Shown here in pieces: positions 41,938 through 50,809 of a stretch of 64,000 bases of DNA (position 1 is the stretch's first letter; each line of letters begins with the position of its first letter). Origin of the DNA: Spirochaetales bacterium (lineage in GTDB: Bacteria; Spirochaetota; Leptospiria; Leptospirales; Leptonemataceae); NCBI GenBank assembly GCA_015075425.1, contig JABTUL010000002.1:186001-250000 (forward strand), given 5' to 3'. Made by a program: the position numbers and the translations under genes. The notes under the pieces are model-generated. The model worked only from the letters and a program-made list of their open reading frames with translations, was not told the DNA's origin and searched no databases.

Positions 41938-43203
41938 ATGCGTAGACTCGGAGCGATCGTTCTCAGTCATGAAGAAGTGGGCGAATTGGCCTCTCTGGTT
42001 CCCTGGAAGCTAAGTTCGATAGATGACCTGGCCCGCACCCTCTTTCGGGAGACGGATCTTTCCGGCCTGGTTTACCTCTCCACCTGCAACCGTGTCTCTT
42101 TCTTCTACAGTCTAAAAAGTACCCGCCACACAGACTTTGCCTTGGCTCTCCTGGCCAGTTTGCCGCCACTGCCAGCCGGCAAAAGGCCTGCCTTTTACCA
42201 GGGCAAAGAAGTATTGCGTCATCTGCTTTCGCTGGCCGCCGGTCTGGAATCCATGGTGCTCGGGGAGACGGAGATTCGGGCCCAGCTAAAGAACGCGTTT
42301 CGTTCGGCAGAAGAAGCAGGTCACCTGGATCGCCGGCTGCGTCAGGTACTCCCGGCCGTTTTTGCCGAGGCCCGTAACATTCGTAACTCCATTCCCTTTA
42401 CCAATTTGCCTCTCTCTGTGGCCAGCCTGGCACTCAAAAAATTCACAGAAGCTCACACCGCGCAGCATGGCGAACGCGCGTTGTCGGGACAGAAAATCGC
42501 CATCATCGGCTCGGGTCCGATGAGCGCCCAGGCCGTGGAGTACGCGCGCAAAAGAGGTCTTTCCATACTCCTGGTGAATCGCTCTCTGGAAAAAATTGCC
42601 CCCCTGTGTGAACGCACCGGAGCTGACCGGATGCTTCTTCAAGATTTTTTAGAAAATCCGGAAAGTCAGGGTCCGCTGGCAGCCATATTCTCTGCAACCA
42701 GCGCACCCCACTACATTCTGGACCAGGAAGTACTGGGCAGACTGAAATCCCGACCCATCCTCATCGATCTGGCCGTTCCCCGCGACATTGATCCTTCAGC
42801 CGCCCGGAACTTTACTTTGATCTGCATGGAAACTCTCAAAAAGGAAGTGGAAGCCAATCAACAAAAAAGGCGGGCGGCTGCTGCGTTCGCCCGCGAGTTC
42901 ATTGAGGATTCGCTTTTCCGCATCAAAGCCGATTTTATCGCGGCCATTGCAGCGCCGGTGATTCGTAACTTTCAGCGCGATGTGCGCAACATTTCCAGAG
43001 AGAGACTCAGTGAACTCTTCGATAGTCGGTTGAACCATTTGAGCATGCGCGACCGCAATCTGATTTATGACTGGGCGATTCGGGCCAATCGGGATCTCAA
43101 CCGTTTGCACCGGAGCGGACTTGCCCGGGTACTGCATACCTACTACCGCGAAAATGATGCCCAGGAGGGTTTGCCTCCACTACCGGACGGCGCCCTGAAT
43201 TGA
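41938..43203 (+). CDS. hemA: Glutamyl-tRNA reductase
   Basis: HemA reduces glutamyl-tRNA to glutamate-1-semialdehyde, the first committed step of the C5 heme pathway. It has 421 residues. The nucleophilic Cys50 sits in LSTCNRVSFF, with the tRNA and substrate region in LLSLAAGLESMVLGETEI, and the NADPH-binding IAIIGSGPMSAQAVEYARKRG in the middle. The stop codon overlaps the TTG start of hemC/D. The HemR box lies just upstream, so this is the regulated head of the operon. Confidence 0.97.
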   Translation: MRRLGAIVLSHEEVGELASLVPWKLSSIDDLARTLFRETDLSGLVYLSTCNRVSFFYSLKSTRHTDFALALLASLPPLPAGKRPAFYQGKEVLRHLLSLAAGLESMVLGETEIRAQLKNAFRSAEEAGHLDRRLRQVLPAVFAEARNIRNSIPFTNLPLSVASLALKKFTEAHTAQHGERALSGQKIAIIGSGPMSAQAVEYARKRGLSILLVNRSLEKIAPLCERTGADRMLLQDFLENPESQGPLAAIFSATSAPHYILDQEVLGRLKSRPILIDLAVPRDIDPSAARNFTLICMETLKKEVEANQQKRRAAAAFAREFIEDSLFRIKADFIAAIAAPVIRNFQRDVRNISRERLSELFDSRLNHLSMRDRNLIYDWAIRANRDLNRLHRSGLARVLHTYYRENDAQEGLPPLPDGALN

Positions 43204-44825
43204 AAATCGGTACCCGGGGCTCAGATCTGGCTCTGGCCCAGGCGCGTTACATTCAGGGTTTGCTTGCCTCCGTCGGGGTTCTGGCTTCGGTTGAAATCAT
43301 CAAAACGCGCGGGGATCGCATTCTGGATGTGCCGCTTTCCGCCCTGGCAGATGAAAGAAAGGGTTTTTTTACCAAAGAAATTGAAGAAGCACTCCTTGCC
43401 GGAGAAATCGATGTGGCCGTGCACAGCTATAAAGATTTACCCACGGCGAAGGTGGACGGTCTCATTGTCGCGGCTCTTCCCGAACGGCAGACTCCATCAG
43501 AAATTCTTCTGGTGCGCAAATCCAGCCAGACAAAAGCAGAATTACCTTTTCTTTCAGCCGGCCAGAGCCTGGGCACTTCCTCAGAAAGACGAAAAGCGCA
43601 GATCCAGTGGCACTGGCCAGGTCTCCTGATCCAGGACCTTCGCGGAAATGTACCGACGCGCATTGCTAAACTGCGTGAAGGATTGTATGACGGCATTCTG
43701 CTTGCGGGGGCCGGCATTGGTCGCTTGCAGGCCTCTGGAGCGATTACCGACCAGGAACTAAAGGAATTGCTGCTCACCGAGCTGCCTGTGGCTCTTTTCC
43801 CCGGAGCGCCCGCCCAGGGAGCATTGGCCCTGCAATGCAGAGACGATGACCCGGAAACCCTGAGCATTCTGAACAAGCTGCACCGGACGGATCTGGCCGC
43901 GGCTGTGGATGCAGAACGCACCGTTCTCGAAGGATTGCAGGGTGGCTGCCACCTTCCGCTGGGCATTCATGTGCAGACAGGGGAGAACCAATTCCTGGCT
44001 CATCTGTTCCTCGGAAAGGAAGCCAGCAACAATCGGCATGGACAATCGTTTCTCATCAAGCGTAGCGCAAAAACCTCAGCGGGGCTCGCCCAACTGTTGC
44101 TTACCGAAATCAAAGAAAAACCACCGATTATCCTGACCGGACGGGAGGACCGCACCCAGGAACTGGAACTGCCGCGCAAAATCCTCCTGCCTCTCATCGA
44201 GCCGCAATATTTGAACCCGGACCCCGCACCGCTGGCCCGGTGGCTTGCTTCTGATGGTCCACACTTCATCGCTCTATTCTCCGTTCCCGCCTTGCGGGCA
44301 CTCTGTCGACTCACGGAACCCCAACTGCTCCAGCGGGGAAATTTCCTGGTCACGGGTAAGGCCACCCGGGCAGCGGTGGAAAAAGCTTTTCCGCAGGCCA
44401 GAATCGTTTGCGAGTCCACAGACGGCACGGCCGGAACTCTTGCCCGGCTCTTCCGCGAGCAATCCGGGCGGGCCTCGATTCTCTTGCCACGGGCCCGGGA
44501 AGGCCGGACAGAGTTTCAGGAAATCATTGGTGAACAAAACATAGTGGAATGGGAAGTCTATCGAACCATTCCGCGGCTGGCAACGGCAGCGGAACTTGCC
44601 GGCATGCCGGCCACTGCCGTCGTGGTTCTGGCCAGCCCATCGGCCGTGCAGGCCTGGATTGCTTCTTACCGCCAGGCTGGACTGCAGATTCCGGAAAGGA
44701 TGATCCATGCTTGCCTCGGCCCCACAACTGCCGCAGAACTGCAGAGCCATGGATTCATTCCCAATTTAGTTGCCAGACAGGCCAACTACGAAAGTCTACT
44801 ACACGAACCTTTTTTTACGTCGTAA
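43200..44825 (+). CDS. hemCD: Fused porphobilinogen deaminase / uroporphyrinogen-III synthase
   Basis: Residues 1 to about 300 are HemC: KIGTRGSDLALAQARYIQ, AVHSYKDLPT, RRKAQIQWHWP and the dipyrromethane-cofactor Cys250 in LQGGCHLPLG. The rest (about 310-541) is HemD, with the PAPLARWLASDGPHFIALFSVPALRALC and MPATAVVVLASPSAVQAWIASYR strand patterns typical of this poorly conserved enzyme. The two catalyse successive steps, so fusion may channel hydroxymethylbilane. A HemC/HemD fusion is known from Leptospira. The start is TTG 43200. Confidence 0.94.
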   Translation: MKIGTRGSDLALAQARYIQGLLASVGVLASVEIIKTRGDRILDVPLSALADERKGFFTKEIEEALLAGEIDVAVHSYKDLPTAKVDGLIVAALPERQTPSEILLVRKSSQTKAELPFLSAGQSLGTSSERRKAQIQWHWPGLLIQDLRGNVPTRIAKLREGLYDGILLAGAGIGRLQASGAITDQELKELLLTELPVALFPGAPAQGALALQCRDDDPETLSILNKLHRTDLAAAVDAERTVLEGLQGGCHLPLGIHVQTGENQFLAHLFLGKEASNNRHGQSFLIKRSAKTSAGLAQLLLTEIKEKPPIILTGREDRTQELELPRKILLPLIEPQYLNPDPAPLARWLASDGPHFIALFSVPALRALCRLTEPQLLQRGNFLVTGKATRAAVEKAFPQARIVCESTDGTAGTLARLFREQSGRASILLPRAREGRTEFQEIIGEQNIVEWEVYRTIPRLATAAELAGMPATAVVVLASPSAVQAWIASYRQAGLQIPERMIHACLGPTTAAELQSHGFIPNLVARQANYESLLHEPFFTS

Positions 44826-44836
44826 GCGAGAATCCC

Positions 44837-46075
44837 ATGGGCCAGAAATCTATAGAATTATTTGAAAAAGCAAAGCGTCTGATTCCGGGCGGAGTGAACA
44901 GCCCTGTCCGCGCCTTTGGTTCTGTAGGCGGAACCCCGGTCTTCATGGCCCAGGGCAGAGGAGCCTACCTCACAGACGTAGATGGCAACCGTTACCTGGA
45001 TTTCAATTCCTCCTGGGGCCCGCTCATTACCGGCCACTGTCACCCCGATATTACCGCTGCCATTCACGCACAGGTCGATCGTGCTCTGACCTTCGGCACG
45101 CCAACAGAACTGGAAGTGGAACTTGCTTCCTGGATCCTGGAGAGACTGGAAGTTCCTGGCATGGAACAGATTCGCTTTGTGAGCAGCGGAACGGAAGCGG
45201 TGATGAGCGCCCTGCGATTGGCTCGCGGCTACACTGCGCGCACCCATATTCTAAAGTTTGCTGGCTGCTACCACGGTCATGTGGATGCCCTTCTGGTCAA
45301 AGCCGGGTCCGGACTGGCTACCTCGGGGATCCCGGACAGCGCTGGCATTCCAGAAGGTGTTAGCGCCATGACTGTTGTGGTGGAACTTGATGATGAAGAG
45401 GCTCTGGAAAAGGCCTTCCAGGAATACGGTGATCGATTGGCGGCGGCCATCATCGAACCCGTTCCCGCCAATAACGGCCTTTTGCTGCAACGCCCCGAGT
45501 TTTTACAGAAACTTCAGAAATTGTGCAAAGAATACGGTGCCCTCTTCATTCTCGATGAGGTGATTTCCGGTTTTCGTCTGGGCTTTTCCGGCGCAGCTCA
45601 TGCATACAACCTGCAACCCGACCTCGTCACCTACGGAAAAATCATTGGGGGAGGTCTGCCCGTCGGAGCCTTTGCCGGTCGCCGGGAAATCTTTGCCTCC
45701 CTGGCACCACTGGGACCGGTTTATCAGGCAGGAACTCTGTCCGGTAATCCCGTAGCCATGGCCGCCGGACTGGCCTGCTTGAAACTATTAACAAAAGAAT
45801 TGTATGATCATCTGGAAGATCTGGGGCAGGTGCTTGATCGTCTGGACGGCAACTGGAAACTGGTTCGACTGGGTTCCATTTTCTGGCTTTACCGGGGGGA
45901 ATTGCCCCGCCGGGCCAGCCAGATTGATCCCGCGGGCATTTCCGCCTACAAGGAGCTGTTTCATCGACTGCTGGCTGCTGGAATCTATCTGGCCCCGTCC
46001 GGCTATGAAGTGGGTTTCCTGTCCTCCCCCATGCAAAAAAGTGATGTCGAGCGCTTCATCGGGGCTGTCGGGTAG
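44837..46075 (+). CDS. hemL: Glutamate-1-semialdehyde 2,1-aminomutase
   Basis: HemL converts GSA to 5-aminolevulinate with PLP. The start is ATG 44837; the longer frame reads back across hemD. It has 412 residues, about 15 fewer than usual. The family motifs are present: NSPVRAFGSVGGTPVFMAQG, FVSSGTEAVMSALRLARGYT, ILDEVISGFR and the PLP-binding Lys268 in VTYGKIIGGGLPVGAF. The shortfall lies in the helix pair before LGSIFWLY near the C-terminus. hemB, needed for the next step, is absent between hemC/D and hemL. Confidence 0.96.
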   Translation: MGQKSIELFEKAKRLIPGGVNSPVRAFGSVGGTPVFMAQGRGAYLTDVDGNRYLDFNSSWGPLITGHCHPDITAAIHAQVDRALTFGTPTELEVELASWILERLEVPGMEQIRFVSSGTEAVMSALRLARGYTARTHILKFAGCYHGHVDALLVKAGSGLATSGIPDSAGIPEGVSAMTVVVELDDEEALEKAFQEYGDRLAAAIIEPVPANNGLLLQRPEFLQKLQKLCKEYGALFILDEVISGFRLGFSGAAHAYNLQPDLVTYGKIIGGGLPVGAFAGRREIFASLAPLGPVYQAGTLSGNPVAMAAGLACLKLLTKELYDHLEDLGQVLDRLDGNWKLVRLGSIFWLYRGELPRRASQIDPAGISAYKELFHRLLAAGIYLAPSGYEVGFLSSPMQKSDVERFIGAVG

Positions 46076-47152
46076 GTGCATAGCTGGCTGAAGCGAATTC
46101 GTTCCGCCGCACATCCGTCTTTACTGGCCAGCGGACTGATCGTGGCCGGACTCCTGCTCATCATCGCCCAGTTGGGCTGGTGGCTGGTCTTTTTTCAGAT
46201 GACCAGCCGCGAAAGGCAGATCGAGCAGAAGCGCCTGGATCAAGCGCTTCTGGAACTGGCCCGCCGTGGCCTGGTAGATCCGACTGTGGAGCGGCAGGGA
46301 AACGATTTTGGTATCCGCAGCGCCATTGTGGAAGAAAGGGAGCAGCGCCGACGCGGGCAGCTCCTCATGCTTGTGTCTGAAACGATGGCCGTAGTTCTGG
46401 TCTTGAGCTTAATTGTCTATCGATCTACAAAAATATTGCGGCGGGAAGTAGACCTGGCGCGGGAACGCACGGCTTTTTTACATTCGGTCACCCATGAATT
46501 GAAAACCCCGCTTACTACTATTTCTTTAGGACTTGAGACGCTGCAAATGCATGATCTCACAGTGAAGGAACGCAAACAAATCCTGCTGGACGCTACTCAG
46601 GCCACCGAACGACTCGAACAGGAAATCAATGCTCTACTGGCAGGAAGTGCTCTTTTGCGCAAAACCGTGCGCATTCGCGATGGACAATCAGAAGTGGGTG
46701 AGATTTTAGAGCGCATCCTTGAGCAGCACAATGCTTTGATTCAAAAAAAGAAGTTAACGATCAAGACCCGCCTGTGGCCGGAAAAACTCATCATCGGCGG
46801 AATCCATTCCGAATTTTTGCAGAGAGCCCTGGGCAATATCATTCAAAATGCCATCCAGTACTCGCCAGATTCCTGTACCATAGAAATCACTGTGGATGCT
46901 GATCGCAAATGGCTTTCCATTCACATCTCCGATCAAGGCCCCGGCCTGTCCGGCGCGGAAAGAAAAAAAATATTCCGCCCTTTATACCGCGGATTGCATG
47001 CGCGGGCGGGCGGCAGTGGCATGGGGCTTTCCATCGCTCGCAACATCATTGAGCAGGCAGGCGGAGAAATTCTGGTGGTCTCTGATGCGATTGCCGGCGG
47101 CAGCACCTTCACGGTACGGTTTCCACGCGCGCGCCTGAAGGATGCCCTGTGA
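46076..47152 (+). CDS. Heme-operon sensor histidine kinase (HemK-like)
   Basis: This 358-residue kinase starts at GTG 46076, right after the hemL stop codon. It has two membrane segments (about 17-40 and 95-113) with a short periplasmic loop between them. The HisKA dimerisation helix holds the phospho-His140 in SVTHELKTPLTT, and the ATPase domain has NIIQNAIQYS (N box), ISDQGPGLSG and GGSGMGLSIARNII. No HAMP is evident. Its position inside the hem operon and the regulator after it match the Leptospira HemKR system; the signal is not known from sequence. Confidence 0.93.
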   Translation: MHSWLKRIRSAAHPSLLASGLIVAGLLLIIAQLGWWLVFFQMTSRERQIEQKRLDQALLELARRGLVDPTVERQGNDFGIRSAIVEEREQRRRGQLLMLVSETMAVVLVLSLIVYRSTKILRREVDLARERTAFLHSVTHELKTPLTTISLGLETLQMHDLTVKERKQILLDATQATERLEQEINALLAGSALLRKTVRIRDGQSEVGEILERILEQHNALIQKKKLTIKTRLWPEKLIIGGIHSEFLQRALGNIIQNAIQYSPDSCTIEITVDADRKWLSIHISDQGPGLSGAERKKIFRPLYRGLHARAGGSGMGLSIARNIIEQAGGEILVVSDAIAGGSTFTVRFPRARLKDAL

Positions 47153-47826
47153 ATATTCTGCTGGTAGAAGATGAAATCGCTCTGGGCCGCACCATCGCAC
47201 TGAATCTGAAGCGAGCCGGATATGCAGTGGAACACCGTGAATCTGCAGAAGAAGCTCTGCAACTTCTGTCAGAAAATCGCAATTTCCAGCTCAGCATCGT
47301 GGACATTGGCTTGAAAGGAAAAATGACCGGCATCGACCTGTGTCAGAAAATTCGCGAACGTAAGTTACTCCTGCCGGTGATTTTTCTCACGGCCAGAAAT
47401 CTCCTGGAAGACAAAGAAGCAGCCTTCCATGCCGGGGGTGATGACTACCTCACCAAGCCTTTTCAAATCAAAGAGCTACTCCTGCGCATAGAAGCCCGGA
47501 CCCGCAATGTTCCCCGCATTCCTGACCAGATCCGCATCGGGGAAAAAACCCTGGATCTTGTGGCAGGGCGGGTCAGCGGCGGCGGAACGGAAGAATTACG
47601 GCTGAATGAACGCGAACTGCGGATACTGCGGCTGTTCATCGAGAATCGCGGAAAACCGGTGAGCCGTGATGTGATTCTTGATCAAGTCTGGGGCACAGAT
47701 TATCCCAGCAATAGAACTGTAGATAATTTTATTGTTAAATTCAGAAAAATATTTGAGAAAGACCCCTCCAGTCCACGCCTGTTCCTTACCCGGCATGGGC
47801 TGGGTTATGAGTTAACCCATGAGTAA
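47149..47826 (+). CDS. Heme-operon OmpR-type response regulator (HemR-like)
   Basis: This 225-residue regulator starts at GTG 47149 and overlaps the kinase stop. The receiver carries LVEDE, phosphoacceptor Asp52 in SIVDIGLKG and the DDYLTKPF lysine. The C-terminus is a winged helix of OmpR/PhoB type (ELRILRLFIENRGKPVSRDVILDQVWG, then DNFIVKFRKIFEKDP). Such regulators bind direct repeats of about 11-bp period. The repeats before hemA match that expectation and the reported HemR box. It overlaps hemE by 8 bp. Confidence 0.94.
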   Translation: MNILLVEDEIALGRTIALNLKRAGYAVEHRESAEEALQLLSENRNFQLSIVDIGLKGKMTGIDLCQKIRERKLLLPVIFLTARNLLEDKEAAFHAGGDDYLTKPFQIKELLLRIEARTRNVPRIPDQIRIGEKTLDLVAGRVSGGGTEELRLNERELRILRLFIENRGKPVSRDVILDQVWGTDYPSNRTVDNFIVKFRKIFEKDPSSPRLFLTRHGLGYELTHE

Positions 47827-48862
47827 AAAAATACTGATCCAGGCCCTTCAAGGAGAACGAACCGATCGTGTCCCTTTCTGGTATATGCGCCAGGCAGGGC
47901 GTTATCTACCGGAGTACAACCGGATTCGCAGTCAGATGACCTTCATGGAATTGACCCGCAATGTTTCTGCTGCCGTGGAGGTAAGCCAGCAACCCTACCT
48001 GCGATTTGGCATGGACGGGCTGATTATGTTCTCGGATATTCTCACGCCCCTGAGCGGGGCGGGAATTCCCCTGCACTTTGCAGAAAAGAAAGGCCCGGTA
48101 CTTGAAAAAGTCATCCGCAGCAATGAAGATCTGGCGGCGCTACAGGAATTCGAGGCCACCCGGGACACGCCTTATGTTGCTGATATTTTACAAAAATTAC
48201 GACAATTCTGTGATGCAGAAGGACCGGCACTCATCGGCTTTGGCGGCGCTCCCTTCACTCTGGCCAGCTACTTGATTGAAGGTGGCAGCACCCGCTCTTT
48301 TGATGAATGCAAGCGTATGCTCTTCGGGCAAGCGGATCTGTACCGGACTCTGGCCCTGCGGCTCACGGAAATTTCCATCAATTACCTGAGCATGCAAATA
48401 CAGGCCGGGGCAGAGGTCATCCAGATCTTTGATTCCTGGGGTGGCGTCCTGTCGGTTGAACATTACCAGAAATTTGCCGCTCCTTACAGCCAGAAGATTA
48501 TTGAAAAATTGAAAGAAAAATATCCTAAAATTCCTGTGATCCTCTTTGTGGGCAATGCCGCCCATCTCACGGCAGCACTGAGCAGTTCAGGGGCCGCTGC
48601 CTTAAGCCTTGACTGGCGGGTTCCCGCAGCTGAAATCCGGCAAATTCCGCCCGGTATAGCGCTACAGGGTAACCTTGACCCACTGGTCCTTTACGGGTCG
48701 CAAACAACTGTGCAGCAGGAAACCCGATCCACACTTACCCGATTCGAGAATCGGCCGGGTTACGTCTTCAATCTGGGGCATGGCATCCATCCCGCCACAC
48801 CCATTGAAAACGTAGAAACAATGGTCCGCACGGTGCGTGACTATAAACTGAATCATTCATGA
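47819..48862 (+). CDS. hemE: Uroporphyrinogen decarboxylase
   Basis: HemE removes four acetate carboxyls of uroporphyrinogen III to give coproporphyrinogen III. It has 347 residues, the normal length. The N-terminal PFWYMRQAGRYLPEY holds the substrate-binding Arg. LIGFGGAPFTLASYLIEGG and FDSWGGVLS match the family, and the C-terminal LGHGIHPATPIENVETMV is conserved. It is the last heme gene in the window: hemN, hemG and hemH are not seen. It overlaps the regulator gene, which implies coupled translation. Confidence 0.97.
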   Translation: MSKKILIQALQGERTDRVPFWYMRQAGRYLPEYNRIRSQMTFMELTRNVSAAVEVSQQPYLRFGMDGLIMFSDILTPLSGAGIPLHFAEKKGPVLEKVIRSNEDLAALQEFEATRDTPYVADILQKLRQFCDAEGPALIGFGGAPFTLASYLIEGGSTRSFDECKRMLFGQADLYRTLALRLTEISINYLSMQIQAGAEVIQIFDSWGGVLSVEHYQKFAAPYSQKIIEKLKEKYPKIPVILFVGNAAHLTAALSSSGAAALSLDWRVPAAEIRQIPPGIALQGNLDPLVLYGSQTTVQQETRSTLTRFENRPGYVFNLGHGIHPATPIENVETMVRTVRDYKLNHS

Positions 48863-48882
48863 AGAATTAGGAGTTAGTGTCC

Positions 48883-50181
48883 ATGCGTCTAAAGGACGTT
48901 TTTCGCGGCCTGATCGTTGTGACCAGTATTCTTGTGGTGCTGGAAGCGCCACTGCGCGCTGTTTACCACTACGACCTTTCGCATCTTCCTTTTGATCTGG
49001 ATTTGCTCACCAGTGCCCTGTTTGGTGCTGATCTTTGCTGGAAGCTGTATCTTGCCTGGCGTCAGGACCGTACTCAATCGCCGGGCGTAGCCATGCGAAA
49101 GTATCTGCGCGGCTGGTTCTGGCTTGATCTATTAACCGCTATCCCCTTCCACCTTATAATTCTGGATCTTTACGCACTGCAAACGGCCCGCCTGGCTCAC
49201 CTGGTTCGTTACCTGCAGGTCCTGCGTGGTGCCCGCATTTTTCATTCACTGCAGGAGTTGCGCAACTCCCGGCCGGCACGCACTATCCTTCCTGGAATCC
49301 TGCGACTGATCCTTTTTGCCTTCTGGGCGTTGATCGGCACTCACTGGATTGCCTGCGGTTGGCTCGCCCTGTCCAATCAACAGGGAACTGATCTGGTCGA
49401 ATCCTACATCGCCGCCCTGTACTGGACAGTCACCACTCTTTCTACGGTAGGCTACGGAGATATAACGCCAGCAAACAGTGCCCAGCGCATCTATGCAATG
49501 ATTGTGATGATGCTTGGTGTTGGCGCCTATACGTTTGTCATAGGCAACGTAGCCAGTGTACTGGGCAGTCTGGACTTTGCCCGCAGTCAGTTGCAGGAAA
49601 AGCAGGACCGCCTGATGCGCTTTCTGCGGCGACGCCATGTACCGGAAGCTCTGCAAATCCAGATCGCTGATTACTTTACCTACTTGATTGATCATGAGAA
49701 GGGCTACGAAGAGCGACAACTGCTATCGGGGTTGCCCCATGCACTTTACAGCGAAATTTCCCTTCACCTGCATTTTGATCTGCTCAAGCAGGTTCCCTTC
49801 TTACAAAATGCCGATGAGCGTCTGATTCGTGAGCTCGTGGAACGACTTGAAGCCGCCGTTTACCCGCCCGATACTTTCGTTTTCCGCAAGGGTGATCACG
49901 GGAACAGTATGTTTTTCATCAGTAAAGGATCGGTCGATATCACCTCCGGCGATGGCTCGATACTTTATGCCACTTTGCACGCCGGGCAATTTTTTGGCGA
50001 GATGGCCCTGCTGCTCAAACAACCACGGACCGCATCCGTGCGCGCCAGGGAATTCTGTGAACTTTATGAACTCAAACGGGGAGCCTTCCGACTGGTAACC
50101 GACCGCTACAGAGAGTTCCGGCGTGAAATGGAGAAAAAAGCCAGGGAACGGCAGAAAGCAGCAGCGCGGCGCAGTAAATAG
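48883..50181 (+). CDS. Cyclic-nucleotide-gated potassium channel
   Basis: This protein has 432 residues from ATG 48883 (AGGAG at 48869-48873 lies nine bases upstream; a GTG at 48877 is also possible). The membrane part has about six segments, with the selectivity filter TTLSTVGYGDITP in the pore loop. A C-linker helix pair leads to a cyclic-nucleotide-binding domain with DTFVFRKGDHGNSMFFISKGSV and the phosphate-binding cassette FFGEMALLLKQPRTASVRA, where Glu and Arg should bind the cyclic nucleotide. It resembles SthK from Spirochaeta thermophila. The two cyclase genes in the window could feed it (inference). The last 20 residues are a basic tail. Confidence 0.93.
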   Translation: MRLKDVFRGLIVVTSILVVLEAPLRAVYHYDLSHLPFDLDLLTSALFGADLCWKLYLAWRQDRTQSPGVAMRKYLRGWFWLDLLTAIPFHLIILDLYALQTARLAHLVRYLQVLRGARIFHSLQELRNSRPARTILPGILRLILFAFWALIGTHWIACGWLALSNQQGTDLVESYIAALYWTVTTLSTVGYGDITPANSAQRIYAMIVMMLGVGAYTFVIGNVASVLGSLDFARSQLQEKQDRLMRFLRRRHVPEALQIQIADYFTYLIDHEKGYEERQLLSGLPHALYSEISLHLHFDLLKQVPFLQNADERLIRELVERLEAAVYPPDTFVFRKGDHGNSMFFISKGSVDITSGDGSILYATLHAGQFFGEMALLLKQPRTASVRAREFCELYELKRGAFRLVTDRYREFRREMEKKARERQKAAARRSK

Positions 50182-50217
50182 AAATTAAAATCCTTACCAA
50201 TTTGGTTCTCCGTATTT

Positions 50218-50245
50218 CACTGATTAATCAGTAAGAGCACTGATT
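50218..50245. promoter_or_regulatory. Palindrome and direct repeat upstream of the Cys-rich lipoprotein gene
   Basis: ACTGATTAATCAGT (50219-50232) is a perfect 14-bp palindrome, and CACTGATT occurs again at 50238-50245, 20 bp from the first copy. Both lie 53-80 bp upstream of the lipoprotein start. This looks like an operator. Confidence 0.5.
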
Positions 50246-50297
50246 GTGGATTTCGTCTCTCCGGGTTAGACTTGAGCCAACAAACGGAGGAAATGAA

Positions 50298-50801
50298 ATG
50301 AAAACAACGTTCAAATGGGGCATACCAGTACTGGTCCTTTCGCTGCTTCTGTCCTGCACCCTGATTCCTGGCCTGCAGTCAGAGGCAGAGGATTCTGGAA
50401 AAAAAAATCTACTCATGACCGGTCTGCTGCTGGCACTTTCGGATTCGTCAAGCAGCGGCTGCAAAACGGTATCCACCTCATCGGGATTCATGGGTTCATG
50501 CACTATCCCTGCGGCAAACCAGGGCACCGGCCTCAACTACTGCAATGAAACCTACATCGGGAACGCCACGAATGCAGAAACCGCATGTACAGCCGGGGGG
50601 AACGGCACCTGGAGCGCAACAGCACGCTGCTGCGGAGACAGTGCGAAATCTTTCTGTTTACAAAAAACGAATAACAGCCACTTCACCCTTGCGTTCATTG
50701 GCAAAACTTTGACCCAGCAAGAATGTGAAACCGATTACGCTTCGGATTCTTCCGTAGTGTCCACCACGATACCAACAATACCGGCCACCGCCGCACCGTA
50801 G
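50298..50801 (+). CDS. Small Cys-rich lipoprotein
   Basis: The 167-residue protein starts at ATG 50298, with GGAGG seven bases upstream. It has a signal peptide with lipobox LLSC (Cys20). The mature part has nine or more Cys (GCKTV, GSCTI, NYCNET, TACTAGG, RCCGDS, FCLQK, ECETD), which implies disulfides and an extracytoplasmic location. It is rich in Ser, Thr and Asn and ends in a TTIPTIPATAAP tail. No family is recognised. It is convergent with the 7TMR-DISM kinase gene, 8 bp away. Confidence 0.72.
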   Translation: MKTTFKWGIPVLVLSLLLSCTLIPGLQSEAEDSGKKNLLMTGLLLALSDSSSSGCKTVSTSSGFMGSCTIPAANQGTGLNYCNETYIGNATNAETACTAGGNGTWSATARCCGDSAKSFCLQKTNNSHFTLAFIGKTLTQQECETDYASDSSVVSTTIPTIPATAAP

Positions 50802-50809
50802 AAAATACT

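Noticed and set aside
44549-44836. An upstream extension of hemL inside hemC/D
   Set aside because: The extension reads in another frame of hemD and has no homology to HemL; the start at 44837 fits the family N-terminus.
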